From Micromonospora sp. NBC_01813 (GTDB lineage: Bacteria > Actinomycetota > Actinomycetes > Mycobacteriales > Micromonosporaceae), in the NCBI RefSeq assembly GCF_035917335.1, contig NZ_CP109067.1, positions 1,056,501 to 1,120,500 on the forward strand: a stretch of DNA of 64,000 nt. The letters are read 5' to 3'. A model generated the notes under the pieces. It was not told where the DNA came from, ran no database searches, and worked only from the letters and a program-made list of their open reading frames with translations. Each line of letters begins with the position of its first letter. Within the stretch, counting starts at the first letter, position 1. The position numbers and the translations under genes are program-made. This document shows positions 22,590-31,002 of the stretch, piece after piece.

Positions 22590-24827
22590 ATCTTCGACGA
22601 CATTGATCCGTTCATCGGCACGGCCGCGACCGACCTGCCTCGGCCGGCGGGGCTTGCTGCCACCTGGTGGTGGCCCAAACCCCAGGTCGGCAACACGCAC
22701 CCGGGTGCCACCTCACCGCTGGGCATGGTGTCCGCCTGCGCGTACTCGGGTGCCTACCCGACCGGGTACGGGCGGTACGCGAAGAACACCGAGGGTGTGC
22801 CGGAGGAGATGTTCGACCAGTTGCAGGCATCCGGGTTCACCCACTTCCAGCAGTCCGGCACGGGTGCGATCCGCAAGTACTACAACTATGTCCGGGTCAC
22901 CCCGATGCTCCAGCCACTCGACGTACTCGGTCAGGCCTGGCCACTGCACGACGAGGTAGCCTCGGCCGGCTACTACGCCGCGACCCTGGACACCGGGGTG
23001 CGCTGTGAGATCACCGTCGGCGAGAAGGTCGCGGTGCACCGGTACACCTTCCCGGAACACCACAGCGCCCGCGTGGTGATCGACCTTTCCTGCGGGGGAC
23101 TGGACATCGAGATCGGCCGCACCGTGCCGCTGCGGGCACAGGTGGAGAGCATGGGCCATGGTCGGGCGCAGGGCACCGTCGTGATGGAGGGCGTGCCGCT
23201 GTCGGTCTACCTGGAGGTGGACAGCCCGGGCTGGCGTCAGATGCTCTGGTACGACCGGCGCCTCATCGCCGGCGGCACCCGGCTGGACTTCGACAGCATC
23301 CGGCACACCACGCTACGACCGTTCGGCATGTTGTTCATGGGGCCGGCCGTGGCCGGGCAGACCGTCGAGGTCCGCCTGGGTTTCTCGCTGCGCGGGTGCG
23401 ACCAGGCCCGGCAGAATCTGGAACGGGAGTGCTGGCCGGCGCAGCCCGGATTCGACACGGTGCGGACCGCGACCCGGGTCCGCTGGGCCGACCACATCGA
23501 CCGGGTCCAGGTCGAGGGTGGTACGCCGGCCAGGCGGACCGTGATGGCGACCGCGCTCTACCACTCGTTGATCAAGCCGTGCGTCGCCGACGACGAGAGC
23601 CCGTTCTGGCCGACCTCCGGGCCGTACGCGTTCGACATCTGCACGATGTGGGACATCTACAAGACCCAGTTGCCGCTGCTCGCGGCGATCGTTCCGAACC
23701 GGGCGACCGACCTGCTCGAGTCGCTGATCCGGGTCTGCGAGGAGGAAGGCAACTTCCCGATCGGGTACCGGATGGCCCGGGGCGCCGACCGATTCTTCCG
23801 CCAGGCCAGCGCGCTGGCACACACCGCCCTCACCGACGCGCACACACTCAGCCGGCCCGGCATCGACTGGAGTTGGGCCCTGGTGCACATGGTCGACGAC
23901 CTGCGTCGGCTGTACGGCGAGGACTTCTTCGAGCACGGAGTGGTGCACCCGATCAGCCACACCCTCGACCTCGCGTACGCGCACCACTGCACGGCGCGGG
24001 TGGCACGGGCGTTGAACGACCAGCGCCTCGCCGACGACCTGCAGCGGCGCGCCCAGCAGTGGGTCAACGCCTTCGACCCGGCCACCGGCCTGCTGCGTGA
24101 CTCGGAGTACTACGAAGGCGGCAAGTGGAACTACTCGTTCCGGCTGCTGCACGACATGGCCGCGCGGATCGGGTTGGCCGGCGGCGATGCGGCCTTCACC
24201 GCGATGCTCGACCGGTTCTTCGGCTTCGACGCGGCACCGGTGACGCAGCCCGGCCGGCGTCCGACGCAGGCCGAGATGCTCGCCGGGTACGCCCTGAACC
24301 GGTTCGAGGGGCTGAACAACGAACCGGACATGGAGGCCCCGTGGGCGTACCACTACGCGGGTCGGCCCGATCGCACCGCCGAGGTCGTACAGTCGGCGCT
24401 GACCTGGCAGTTCGGCACCGGGGCGGGCGGGCTGCCCGGCAACGACGACTCCGGCGGGCTCAGCTCCTGGTACGTGTGGGCGTCGCTGGGGCTGTTCCCG
24501 GTGGCCGGGCAGAGCCTGTTCCTGATCAACGCCCCCGCGTTCGACCGCTCCGTGCTGCGCGTCGGCGACGAGGAGCTCGTCATCGAGACCAGCGGTCACC
24601 GCGAGACACCGATCGGTGCCGACGGCATCGTCGGCGACCCTGCACCGCAGTACGTCCAGTCGGCGACCTTCAACGGTGCGCCACTGCACACCACCCACCT
24701 GAGCGCCGCCGACGTACACCGTGGCGGGCGCCTGCACCTACGGTTGGGTCCACGGCCGTCCGGCTGGGGATGCGAAAGCCGCCCACCTTCCCTGTCCGAA
24801 CCCCGGGTTCCCAAGGAAGCGCCATGA
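22590..24827 (+). CDS. GH92 alpha-mannosidase-type hydrolase (start unclear)
   Basis: The catalytic core carries family 92 hallmarks: 'DPFIGTAA' and 'NTHPGATSPLGMVSAC' at the N-terminus, 'CTMWDIYKTQLPLL', 'FEGLNNEPDMEAPW' and 'GNDDSGGLSSWYVWASLGL'. GH92 enzymes are calcium-dependent exo-alpha-mannosidases. There is no signal peptide, so it acts in the cytoplasm or leaves by another route. The start is a problem: the conserved N-terminus is in frame from 22590, but a TAG lies at 22578 and no ATG, GTG or TTG occurs before the ATG at 22725, which would cut off the conserved 'DPFIGT' strand. Either a rare ATC/ATT start (22590 or 22602) or a one-base indel upstream is needed. The stop overlaps the glycosyltransferase start by four bases. 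Confidence 0.85.
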   Translation: MFDDIDPFIGTAATDLPRPAGLAATWWWPKPQVGNTHPGATSPLGMVSACAYSGAYPTGYGRYAKNTEGVPEEMFDQLQASGFTHFQQSGTGAIRKYYNYVRVTPMLQPLDVLGQAWPLHDEVASAGYYAATLDTGVRCEITVGEKVAVHRYTFPEHHSARVVIDLSCGGLDIEIGRTVPLRAQVESMGHGRAQGTVVMEGVPLSVYLEVDSPGWRQMLWYDRRLIAGGTRLDFDSIRHTTLRPFGMLFMGPAVAGQTVEVRLGFSLRGCDQARQNLERECWPAQPGFDTVRTATRVRWADHIDRVQVEGGTPARRTVMATALYHSLIKPCVADDESPFWPTSGPYAFDICTMWDIYKTQLPLLAAIVPNRATDLLESLIRVCEEEGNFPIGYRMARGADRFFRQASALAHTALTDAHTLSRPGIDWSWALVHMVDDLRRLYGEDFFEHGVVHPISHTLDLAYAHHCTARVARALNDQRLADDLQRRAQQWVNAFDPATGLLRDSEYYEGGKWNYSFRLLHDMAARIGLAGGDAAFTAMLDRFFGFDAAPVTQPGRRPTQAEMLAGYALNRFEGLNNEPDMEAPWAYHYAGRPDRTAEVVQSALTWQFGTGAGGLPGNDDSGGLSSWYVWASLGLFPVAGQSLFLINAPAFDRSVLRVGDEELVIETSGHRETPIGADGIVGDPAPQYVQSATFNGAPLHTTHLSAADVHRGGRLHLRLGPRPSGWGCESRPPSLSEPRVPKEAP

Positions 24828-26098
24828 TCATGCCTGATCGCCGTCTCGTCATCGTCGTGCGAGCCGACCCGGTCATCTGCGGCCACTCGGGCGAGGCCCG
24901 TAACCTCGCCGAGGTCGCACTCACTCGAGGGTTCACCGACGTACGGCTGCTGACCTGGCCGATACCGACGCTGCAGGCCGCCGGGCTGCCACTCAAGCCG
25001 TTGGACCGGCTGCTGCCGTACAGCCCTGGAATAACGGTCGAGCGGCCGGAGCCGGTGGGGGACTACCGGGTGCCCGACGGCAGGCACCTCGCCGGTCTCA
25101 CCGGTCGCCTCGTCGAGCTGCTCGCCGAGGGGGTTCCCACCACCTGCCTGTCGATGTACCTGGTGCCGCACACGACGGTGGTCAACGATGCGGTGACCGC
25201 GGTGCGGGCCGCCGGGTTCACGACGCAGGTGCACACCGTCGCGAAGGCGGTCGGCTCGGACGTCACCAACGTGATCGCGTCCTGTCTGCGAGACGGCCGG
25301 TTCGGTGCCGCCACCGTCCTGTTCACGACCTTCCTGGCCAGCGACGAGCTGGTCGCCGTGTCGGAGTACACCCGGGACGAGATCGTGGCGTCGGCGGAGC
25401 AGGTCGACGCGCACTGCGGCACCAGCTTCGCCGAGCAGTGCCGTCGGCGGGTGACGGTGAGCTACCCGCCGATCGACACCTCGGCGTACCTCGATCTGGA
25501 TCCGGCGGCGGTGGACGAAGCGCTCGCCCGCCGTGGCCTGCGGCGGGGCGGTTACCTGCTCTTCCTGTCCCGGGTGGCCCGGGCCAAAGGCATCTACGAC
25601 CTGGTGATCGCGTACGGCCAGATGCGGTGCCGCGACCAGGTCGAGTTGGTCGTGGCGGGCACCGGACCGGCGCTGGAGCACGTCCAGGCGATGTCCAAGG
25701 AGGACGACAAGATCACGTTCCTCACCGACGTGGACGACGACGAGAAGCCGCTGCTGATGGCCGGCTGCGCGGCGTACGTGTTGCCGACCAAGCCCGAGCC
25801 CGACTTCGTCGAGACATTCGGCATCGCCCTGGCGGAGAAAATGCTCGCCGGCGGCGGGCCGATCGTGACGACACTGACCGGCGGCACCGGCGAAGCGGTC
25901 GGTGACACCGCGGTCATCGTCGAGGCCGGTGACATCGCTGCCCTGGCCGACACGGTGGACCGGGTGGTCCTGGAGATGTCTGCGGCCGAGAAGCTCGATC
26001 TTGAAGTGCGGGCCAGGGCGTATGCCATGTCGTTCGACCGGGGCGCGGTCTTCGACGGGCTGTTCCCTGCCCCGGAGCCTGCCGTCATGGCCGACTGA
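24824..26098 (+). CDS. Glycosyltransferase, GT4-like
   Basis: The 424-residue protein has the GT-B pattern: N-terminal half with 'HSGEARNLAEVAL' and 'LVAVSEYTRDEI', and a nucleotide-sugar-binding C-terminal half with 'LLFLSRVARAKGIYDLVIAY', 'LVVAGTGPALEHV' and the acidic motif 'FVETFGIALAEKML'. Such enzymes are usually retaining. The ATG at 24824 has AAGGAAG upstream and overlaps the GH92 stop (ATGA), so the mannosidase-type hydrolase and the transferase are made together; they may serve the same mannose-containing glycan. Acceptor and donor are not known. A strong two-way terminator follows. Confidence 0.85.
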   Translation: MIMPDRRLVIVVRADPVICGHSGEARNLAEVALTRGFTDVRLLTWPIPTLQAAGLPLKPLDRLLPYSPGITVERPEPVGDYRVPDGRHLAGLTGRLVELLAEGVPTTCLSMYLVPHTTVVNDAVTAVRAAGFTTQVHTVAKAVGSDVTNVIASCLRDGRFGAATVLFTTFLASDELVAVSEYTRDEIVASAEQVDAHCGTSFAEQCRRRVTVSYPPIDTSAYLDLDPAAVDEALARRGLRRGGYLLFLSRVARAKGIYDLVIAYGQMRCRDQVELVVAGTGPALEHVQAMSKEDDKITFLTDVDDDEKPLLMAGCAAYVLPTKPEPDFVETFGIALAEKMLAGGGPIVTTLTGGTGEAVGDTAVIVEAGDIAALADTVDRVVLEMSAAEKLDLEVRARAYAMSFDRGAVFDGLFPAPEPAVMAD

Positions 26099-26111
26099 CC
26101 AACCGGTCGGG

Positions 26112-26154
26112 GCTGCTCCGCCCCGGGTCCAGACCTGCGACCCGGGGCGGCAGC
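26112..26154. terminator. Bidirectional terminator between convergent genes
   Basis: A long GC-rich hairpin (arms about 16 bp with a two-base bulge) lies between the glycosyltransferase stop at 26098 and the end of the convergent small gene at 26176. Confidence 0.75.
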
Positions 26155-26175
26155 GCGCCGTTGCGGTTGCCGTGG

Positions 26176-26442
26176 TCAACCTGGCGTCGGTGGCTGGTCG
26201 GCGCCGTTGGCCAGGTGCAGTGAAAGCTCCTGGACGAGGTCGTCCATGCTCTGTCCGGTCTGGGCACGCACCAGGCCGAGCGCCAGATCGGCCAGCAGAT
26301 AGAAGCCGAGGGTCTTGGCCTGCTCGGTCGGGAACGCCGCCAGTAACCGCTCGGCTCCGTCGCTGTCGCCACGACGGTGCGCGGCGATGACGCCGGCGGC
26401 CCGTTGGACCACTTCGGCGGTGCTGGACACGGGGTGGTCCAC
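26176..26442 (-). CDS. Small conserved-looking protein of unknown function (88 aa)
   Basis: An all-helical 88-residue protein ('VVQRAAGVIAAHRRGD', 'LGFYLLADLALGLVRA') without membrane segment or signal. It follows the superoxide dismutase gene on the same strand with only three bases between, so it is probably in the same transcript. I cannot assign a family; the pattern resembles small helical proteins that are often found beside housekeeping genes in actinobacteria. No function is proposed. Confidence 0.55.
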   Translation of the reverse strand: MDHPVSSTAEVVQRAAGVIAAHRRGDSDGAERLLAAFPTEQAKTLGFYLLADLALGLVRAQTGQSMDDLVQELSLHLANGADQPPTPG

Positions 26443-26445
26443 GAG

Positions 26446-27060
26446 TCAGATCACGGGTGTGGTGGCGCGGGCGGCGTCGAACCGGGCGGCGACGTCCGCC
26501 CAGTTCACCAGGCTCCAGAGCCGGTCGACGTAGTCCGGGCGGACGTTGCGGTACTGCAGGTAGTAGGCGTGCTCCCAGGCGTCGAAGACCAGGATCGGCG
26601 TACTGCCCTGCCCGACGTTGCCGTGGTGGTCGTAGACCTGCTCGATGATGAGCCGCTGGCCGAGCGGCTCCCAGGCGAGCACCCCCCAGCCGGATCCCTG
26701 CACGCCCTTGGTGGCTGCCGACAGTTGTCCGGCGAACGCCTCGAACGAGCCGAGGTGCTCGTCGATGGCGGCGGCCAACTCGCCGTCGGGGCGGTCGCCG
26801 CCGTCGGGGGAGAGGTTGTTCCAGAAGATCGAGTGCAGGACGTGGCCGGAGAGGTTGAACGCGAACGTCTTCTCCAGGCCGACCAGGGTGGTGTAGTCGC
26901 CCTTCTCACGGGCCTCGGCGAGTTGGTCGAGGGCGTCGTTGCTGCCCTTGACGTACGCGGCGTGGTGCTTGCTGTGGTGCAACTCCAGGATCTCGCCGGA
27001 CATGGCCGGTTCGAGTGCGCCGTAGTCGTACGGCATGTCGGGCAGGGTGTACACGGCCAT
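26446..27060 (-). CDS. sodF: Superoxide dismutase, Fe/Mn family (SodF-like)
   Basis: The 204-residue enzyme turns superoxide into hydrogen peroxide and oxygen in the cytoplasm. Metal ligands are in '[12 protein letters not shown]', '[15 protein letters not shown]' and '[12 protein letters not shown]'. From memory of the family, its N-terminus '[16 protein letters not shown]' and '[19 protein letters not shown]' closely match the streptomycete iron enzyme SodF. The ATG at 27060 follows GGAGGAAGC. A Nur-like box at 27099-27115 fits nickel-dependent repression as known for sodF in streptomycetes that also have a nickel enzyme. Which metal is bound cannot be read with certainty from the sequence. 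Confidence 0.92.
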   Translation of the reverse strand: MAVYTLPDMPYDYGALEPAMSGEILELHHSKHHAAYVKGSNDALDQLAEAREKGDYTTLVGLEKTFAFNLSGHVLHSIFWNNLSPDGGDRPDGELAAAIDEHLGSFEAFAGQLSAATKGVQGSGWGVLAWEPLGQRLIIEQVYDHHGNVGQGSTPILVFDAWEHAYYLQYRNVRPDYVDRLWSLVNWADVAARFDAARATTPVI

Positions 27061-27098
27061 CGGGCAGCTTCCTCCGTCTTGACGCACATCTTCTGCTG

Positions 27099-27115
27099 TT
27101 GCCACTATCTTGCAA
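27099..27115 (-). promoter_or_regulatory. Nur-like operator upstream of sodF
   Basis: TTGCCA-CTATC-TTGCAA on the plus strand differs at one base from the Nur consensus tTGCaa-N5-ttGCAA. It lies 39 bases before the sodF start codon. Confidence 0.6.
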
Positions 27116-27224
27116 CATCGTCGGACGGTTGTCCTGCCGGCGGCGAGGTTTCGGCGGGATCGCGAGCGTGACGCATCTCGCTGGGCATGGCCAGCCGACC
27201 ACGTCCGGGGTTATCGTCACGCTG

Positions 27225-27402
27225 CCGTGGTGCTCGGGAAGACCGGTGCGATACCGGAGCGGCCCTCGCCACTGTGATCGGGAGTCGACGGCCAACCACC
27301 GTCCGAAGTGCAGCTATGGCACGCCGGGCGGGGTCACTGGGCAGCTGCCTGGGAAGGCCGGTCGTCGACGCACCTCCCGTCAGCCAGGAGACCGGCCACG
27401 GC
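27225..27402 (+). ncRNA. Cobalamin riboswitch upstream of the B12 importer
   Basis: The conserved core 'GGTGCGATACCGGAGCGG' followed by 'CGCCACTGT' (27245-27275) and the B12 box 'CAGCCAGGAGACCGGCC' (27381-27397) are both present with the correct spacing and order. The expression platform should lie between here and the ATG at 27443, so that bound cobalamin lowers translation or transcription of the importer. Confidence 0.88.
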
Positions 27403-27442
27403 AGAGCAGACCCGTCCACGAGGTGTTGGAGAGGTGGTCCCG

Positions 27443-28459
27443 ATGCGCGTGTCCGCGCCCCGGTACTGGTTGACCTGGCGTACCGTCACGGCGGCGGCCG
27501 CAGCGGCCGTCGTCGTTCTTTCCGCCGGTTGCGGCAACCCGGAATCCCCGCAGGTGACGGCACCGGCCGACCCGGCCGAGGTGAGCAACTGCGGGGTCGA
27601 TGTCGAGGTCGACGTTGCCGAGCCGCCGTCGCGGGTGGTGACGATGAACCAGCCGGCAACCGAGATCATGCTCGCGCTCGGCCTGGCCGATCGGCTGATC
27701 GGCACCGCGTACCTCGACGACGACATCCTGCCCGAGTACGCCGCCGCCTACGAGTCCGTTCCCGTCATCGCCGACGAGTACCCGTCCAAGGAGATCCTGC
27801 TGGCGGCGGAGCCCGACTTCGTGTACGCCTCGTTCGGCAGCGCGTTCGGCGACGAGGCGGCGGGGGACCGGGCCGCGCTCGGTGAACTCGGCGTGGGCAG
27901 CTACCTGTCCCCGGCCGGCTGCCCGGCTGACGTACGGCCGTCGCCGTTGACCATTGAGCACGTCTTCGGCGAGATCCGCGACATCGCGACGATCTTCGGC
28001 GTCGTGGACCGGGCCGATGCCCTGATCGACGACCAGCGGAGCCGGATCGAGGCGGCCGTCGCCGGAGCCGGCGACGTTTCCGGGGTGTCGGTGCTGTGGT
28101 GGGACGGCGGCACCGACGCGCCGAGCCTGGGGGCCTGCTGCGGTGCCCCCAACATGGTCATGTCGGCGGTCGGCGTCAGCAACGCCTTCGAGGACCTGAC
28201 CGGCAGCTGGGGCGAGACCAACTGGGAGACGGTGATCGAACGGGATCCGGGGGTGATCGTGCTGATCGACGCTGCGTGGAGCCCGGCGGCGGAGAAGCGC
28301 TCCTACGTCGAGAGCAGCGTCGCGCTGCGCGACGTGCCGGCCGTGGCCGACGGCCGGTTCGTGGTCATCCCGTTCTCGGCGACCGCGGCCGGGGTCCGCA
28401 ACGTCGCCGCGATCGAGCTGCTCGCCACCGGTGTCGCGGCACTCGCGGTGAGCAGCTGA
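27443..28459 (+). CDS. btuF: Cobalamin ABC importer, substrate-binding lipoprotein
   Basis: A 338-residue lipoprotein: signal segment with lipobox 'LSAGC' and Cys30, then a class III periplasmic-binding fold ('PSRVVTMNQPATEIMLALGL', 'EPDFVYASF', 'GSWGETNWETVIERDPGVIV'). By sequence alone it could be a siderophore binder, but the cobalamin riboswitch directly upstream makes B12, a cobinamide or another corrinoid the best ligand. The ATG at 27443 has GGAGAGG before it. The permease GTG starts three bases after its stop. The operon order is binder, permease, ATPase, CbiX-like/ferredoxin gene. Confidence 0.85.
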   Translation: MRVSAPRYWLTWRTVTAAAAAAVVVLSAGCGNPESPQVTAPADPAEVSNCGVDVEVDVAEPPSRVVTMNQPATEIMLALGLADRLIGTAYLDDDILPEYAAAYESVPVIADEYPSKEILLAAEPDFVYASFGSAFGDEAAGDRAALGELGVGSYLSPAGCPADVRPSPLTIEHVFGEIRDIATIFGVVDRADALIDDQRSRIEAAVAGAGDVSGVSVLWWDGGTDAPSLGACCGAPNMVMSAVGVSNAFEDLTGSWGETNWETVIERDPGVIVLIDAAWSPAAEKRSYVESSVALRDVPAVADGRFVVIPFSATAAGVRNVAAIELLATGVAALAVSS

Positions 28460-28461
28460 CG

Positions 28462-29523
28462 GTGCCTGGCGTCGGTGACCCACCGCCGCAGGCAGTGGGT
28501 GCACGTCGTGGCCGCGTCGTCGCGACGCTGATCGGCGTACTGGTGGCGGCGCTGCTGGTGTCGGTCGGCGTCGCGGTGACGATCGGACCGGCCGATCTGG
28601 ACCTGCCGACGGTCTGGGCGGTGATCGCCGACCACCTTGGCTTCGGCCCGTCCGGAGTCCCGGTGCTGCGTGACCACATCGTCTGGCAGTTGCGGCTGCC
28701 ACGGGTGCTCACCGCAGCGGTCGTCGGCGCTGGCCTGGCGATCGTCGGAGCGGTGATGCAGACACTCACCCGCAACCCACTCGCCGACCCGTACCTGCTC
28801 GGGGTCTCCTCGGGTGCCTCGCTCGGCGCGGTGGGCGTCATCGTGCTCGGGTTGGGTTCGGGTGTCTGGGCGCTGTCGGCGGGCGCGTTCGCTGGCGCAC
28901 TCGGCGTGTTCGCCCTGGTCATCGTGGTGTCCAGCCGCCGCGCCCAGTTGGCGCCGACCCGGATGGTGCTGGCCGGGATCGCCATCGGGCAGCTCTGCGC
29001 GGCAGTGACCTCGTTCGTCATCATCTGGGTCGCCGATCCACACGCGACGCAGGAGATCACCTTCTGGCTGTCGGGATCGTTGGCCAGATCCGGCTGGACG
29101 CCGTTGGCCTACGCCGGTGGCGTACTCGCGGCGGTGCTGCTGGTCTTCACCGCCCACGCCCGGACCCTCAACGCGTTCGCGTTCGGCGACGACGCGGCGG
29201 CCACCCTCGGCGTGCAGGTGACCCGCACCCGCTGGCTGCTGCTGACCTGCGCCGCCCTGCTGACCGGAAGCCTGGTCGCGGTCAGCGGTGCCATCGGGTT
29301 CGTCGGGCTGATCCTGCCGCACGCGGTCCGGTTCCTCACCGGACCAGACCACCGGTACGTGCTGGCGGTGGCCGTCCTCGTCGGAGCGATCTTCCTGGTC
29401 TGGGTCGACACCGCGGCCCGGACGGTCTTCGACCCGAGGGAGGTGCCGGTCGGGGTGCTCACCGCGATCCTCGGCGTGCCCGCGTTCGTCCTGCTGCTAC
29501 GTCGTCGGGAGGTCCGCGGCTGA
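28462..29523 (+). CDS. btuC: Cobalamin ABC importer, FecCD-type permease
   Basis: A 353-residue membrane protein with about ten hydrophobic segments and the FecCD/BtuC signatures 'RLPRVLTAAVVGAGLAIVG', 'TRNPLADPYLLGVSSGASL' and 'GAIGFVGLILPHAVR' (the last is the loop that contacts the ATPase). It forms the channel of the importer as a dimer. The GTG at 28462 is the first start after the btuF stop. Its last base overlaps the ATPase start codon (TGATG). The substrate is taken from the riboswitch context rather than from the permease itself. Confidence 0.88.
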   Translation: MPGVGDPPPQAVGARRGRVVATLIGVLVAALLVSVGVAVTIGPADLDLPTVWAVIADHLGFGPSGVPVLRDHIVWQLRLPRVLTAAVVGAGLAIVGAVMQTLTRNPLADPYLLGVSSGASLGAVGVIVLGLGSGVWALSAGAFAGALGVFALVIVVSSRRAQLAPTRMVLAGIAIGQLCAAVTSFVIIWVADPHATQEITFWLSGSLARSGWTPLAYAGGVLAAVLLVFTAHARTLNAFAFGDDAAATLGVQVTRTRWLLLTCAALLTGSLVAVSGAIGFVGLILPHAVRFLTGPDHRYVLAVAVLVGAIFLVWVDTAARTVFDPREVPVGVLTAILGVPAFVLLLRRREVRG

Positions 29524-30290
29524 TGCTCGAGGTCGTCGACGTCTCCTGGTCGGTCCGGCAGGCCCGGATCATCGACCGGATCAGCGCCACGGTGCCCCGC
29601 GGCAGTCTTGTCGGACTGCTCGGACCGAACGGTTCCGGCAAGAGCACTCTGTTGCGTACGATCGCCCGGCTCGTCGTGGCGGACGACGGCCGAATCCTGA
29701 TCGACGGCCGGGACGTCGCCGCCATGCGGCGGGCAGACCTGGCCAGGAAGGTCGCGATGCTGGAACAGCAGGCCGCGACCGATCTCGACCTGACCGTGTT
29801 CGAGGTGGTGCTGCTCGGCCGCACCCCGCACCGGCGGTCCCGGTGGAGTGACACCGACGCCGACCGGGTCGTCGCGCTGTCCGCGCTGGACCGGGTCGGA
29901 CTCGCCGACCTGGTCGACCGCCGGTGGCACACGCTGTCCGGTGGTGAACGTCAGCGCGTACAGCTCGCCCGGGCCATCGCTCAGCAACCGGATCTGCTGC
30001 TGCTCGACGAGCCGACCAACCATCTCGACATCCACCACCAGTTGCGGTTGCTGCACCTGGTGCGTCGGTCCGGCGTCACCACCCTGGCCGCCCTGCACGA
30101 CCTCAATCTCGCCGCGATGTACTGCGATGTTCTCGTCGTACTGAGCCGGGGCCGGGTCGCTGCGGCGGGTGCGGTCGCCGACGTGCTCACTCCCACGTTG
30201 CTGCGCGACGTCTTCGAGGTCACCGCCGAGGTGGCCGTCCATCCGGCCACCGGCCGGCCGACCCTCACCTTCCACCCGCCGGCCGAATGA
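29523..30290 (+). CDS. btuD: Cobalamin ABC importer, ATP-binding protein
   Basis: A 255-residue ABC ATPase: Walker A 'GPNGSGKST' (near residue 36), signature 'LSGGERQRV', Walker B 'LLLLDEPTNHLD' and the switch His in 'LAALHDLNLAA'. Sequence class is that of FecE/FepC/BtuD. It powers uptake through the permease just upstream and is translationally coupled to it. The stop overlaps the ATG of the next gene (ATGA), which links the importer to the ferredoxin-type gene. Confidence 0.9.
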   Translation: MLEVVDVSWSVRQARIIDRISATVPRGSLVGLLGPNGSGKSTLLRTIARLVVADDGRILIDGRDVAAMRRADLARKVAMLEQQAATDLDLTVFEVVLLGRTPHRRSRWSDTDADRVVALSALDRVGLADLVDRRWHTLSGGERQRVQLARAIAQQPDLLLLDEPTNHLDIHHQLRLLHLVRRSGVTTLAALHDLNLAAMYCDVLVVLSRGRVAAAGAVADVLTPTLLRDVFEVTAEVAVHPATGRPTLTFHPPAE

Positions 30291-30954
30291 CCGATTCACA
30301 GCTTCCCGATCAAGGGCGGACCGCCCATGTCCTGCTGGTAGCCCGTGCCGTCACCCACACCGGTGGTCAGGACAGCGTCCGCCGGCTCGCCGCCGCCACG
30401 GCCACCGCGTTGGCAGAGACGGATCGGCCCTGGCCGGTGGATGCCTGCTTCCTCGATGGCGAACAGCCCTCCCTGCACGACGCACTCGACCGGGCTTGCC
30501 GATCCGGTGCCTCGTGGATCGTGCTGGTGCCCACCCACGTCCCGCCCGACCGGTACCTCGACACGTGGCTGCGCCGGGCGGTCGCCCCGGCCCGTTCCGT
30601 AGCCCGGCGTGGTCGACTGTCACCCGGCACCGTCGACAGGCGCTGGTGTGCCGGGGACCGCGATGCAGCGCCTACGGCGCCGGCGAGGTCGCCACCGCGC
30701 TCACCCGCCAACTCGACCACGACGGATTCGGCGACGACGATGTCCTGGTCACGACGACCGGTTGTCTGTTCCCGTGTAACCTCGGCCCACTGATCGTCGT
30801 CCAGCCGGACGACATCTGGTACACGAACGTCGATCCCGGGTTGGCCGTCCGGATCGCCGCCGAGCATCTCGGCGGCGGTCGTCCCGTCGACGACCCACGG
30901 GCGATCCGGGACCGCGGCCAGCACCGGCCCACCGACGACCAACCAGGGCGGTAG
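30287..30954 (+). pseudogene. CbiX-like/2Fe-2S ferredoxin fusion gene, frameshifted
   Basis: The first part reads in one frame from the ATG at 30287 to about 30580 ('HVLLVARAVTHTGGQ', 'WIVLVPTHVPPDRYLDTWL'), which resembles the sirohydrochlorin-chelatase (CbiX) fold, although the usual metal-binding His of 'LLVGHGS' is missing. The second part is in the next frame, from about 30590 to 30954: 'RSPAWSTVTRHRR', then a thioredoxin-like 2Fe-2S ferredoxin with 'CRGPRCSAYG' and 'GCLFPCNLGPL'. The junction lacks the residues I would expect between the two domains, so a small deletion with a frameshift is likelier than one missing base. It overlaps btuD and lies under the same riboswitch, so the intact gene probably serves corrinoid or cobalt handling. 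Confidence 0.6.
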
Positions 30955-30956
30955 CG

Positions 30957-30996
30957 CGCGTCGGGCGCGGGGCGGTACCGCCCCGCGCCCGACGCG
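30957..30996. terminator. Perfect 40-bp palindrome, bidirectional terminator
   Basis: Two 19-bp arms with a TA centre and no mismatch lie between the convergent btu operon and the ThuA/DUF1080 gene. The almost loop-free form could also fold as a cruciform. Confidence 0.8.
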
Positions 30997-31002
30997 ATCG
31001 GG

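Noticed and set aside
23313-24737. Long antisense frame within the GH92 gene
   Set aside because: No ribosome binding site, no domain, and codon bias of a shadow frame.
27308-27442. N-terminal extension of the B12-binding protein to 27308
   Set aside because: This part lies inside the cobalamin riboswitch; the ATG at 27443 has a ribosome binding site and a proper signal peptide.
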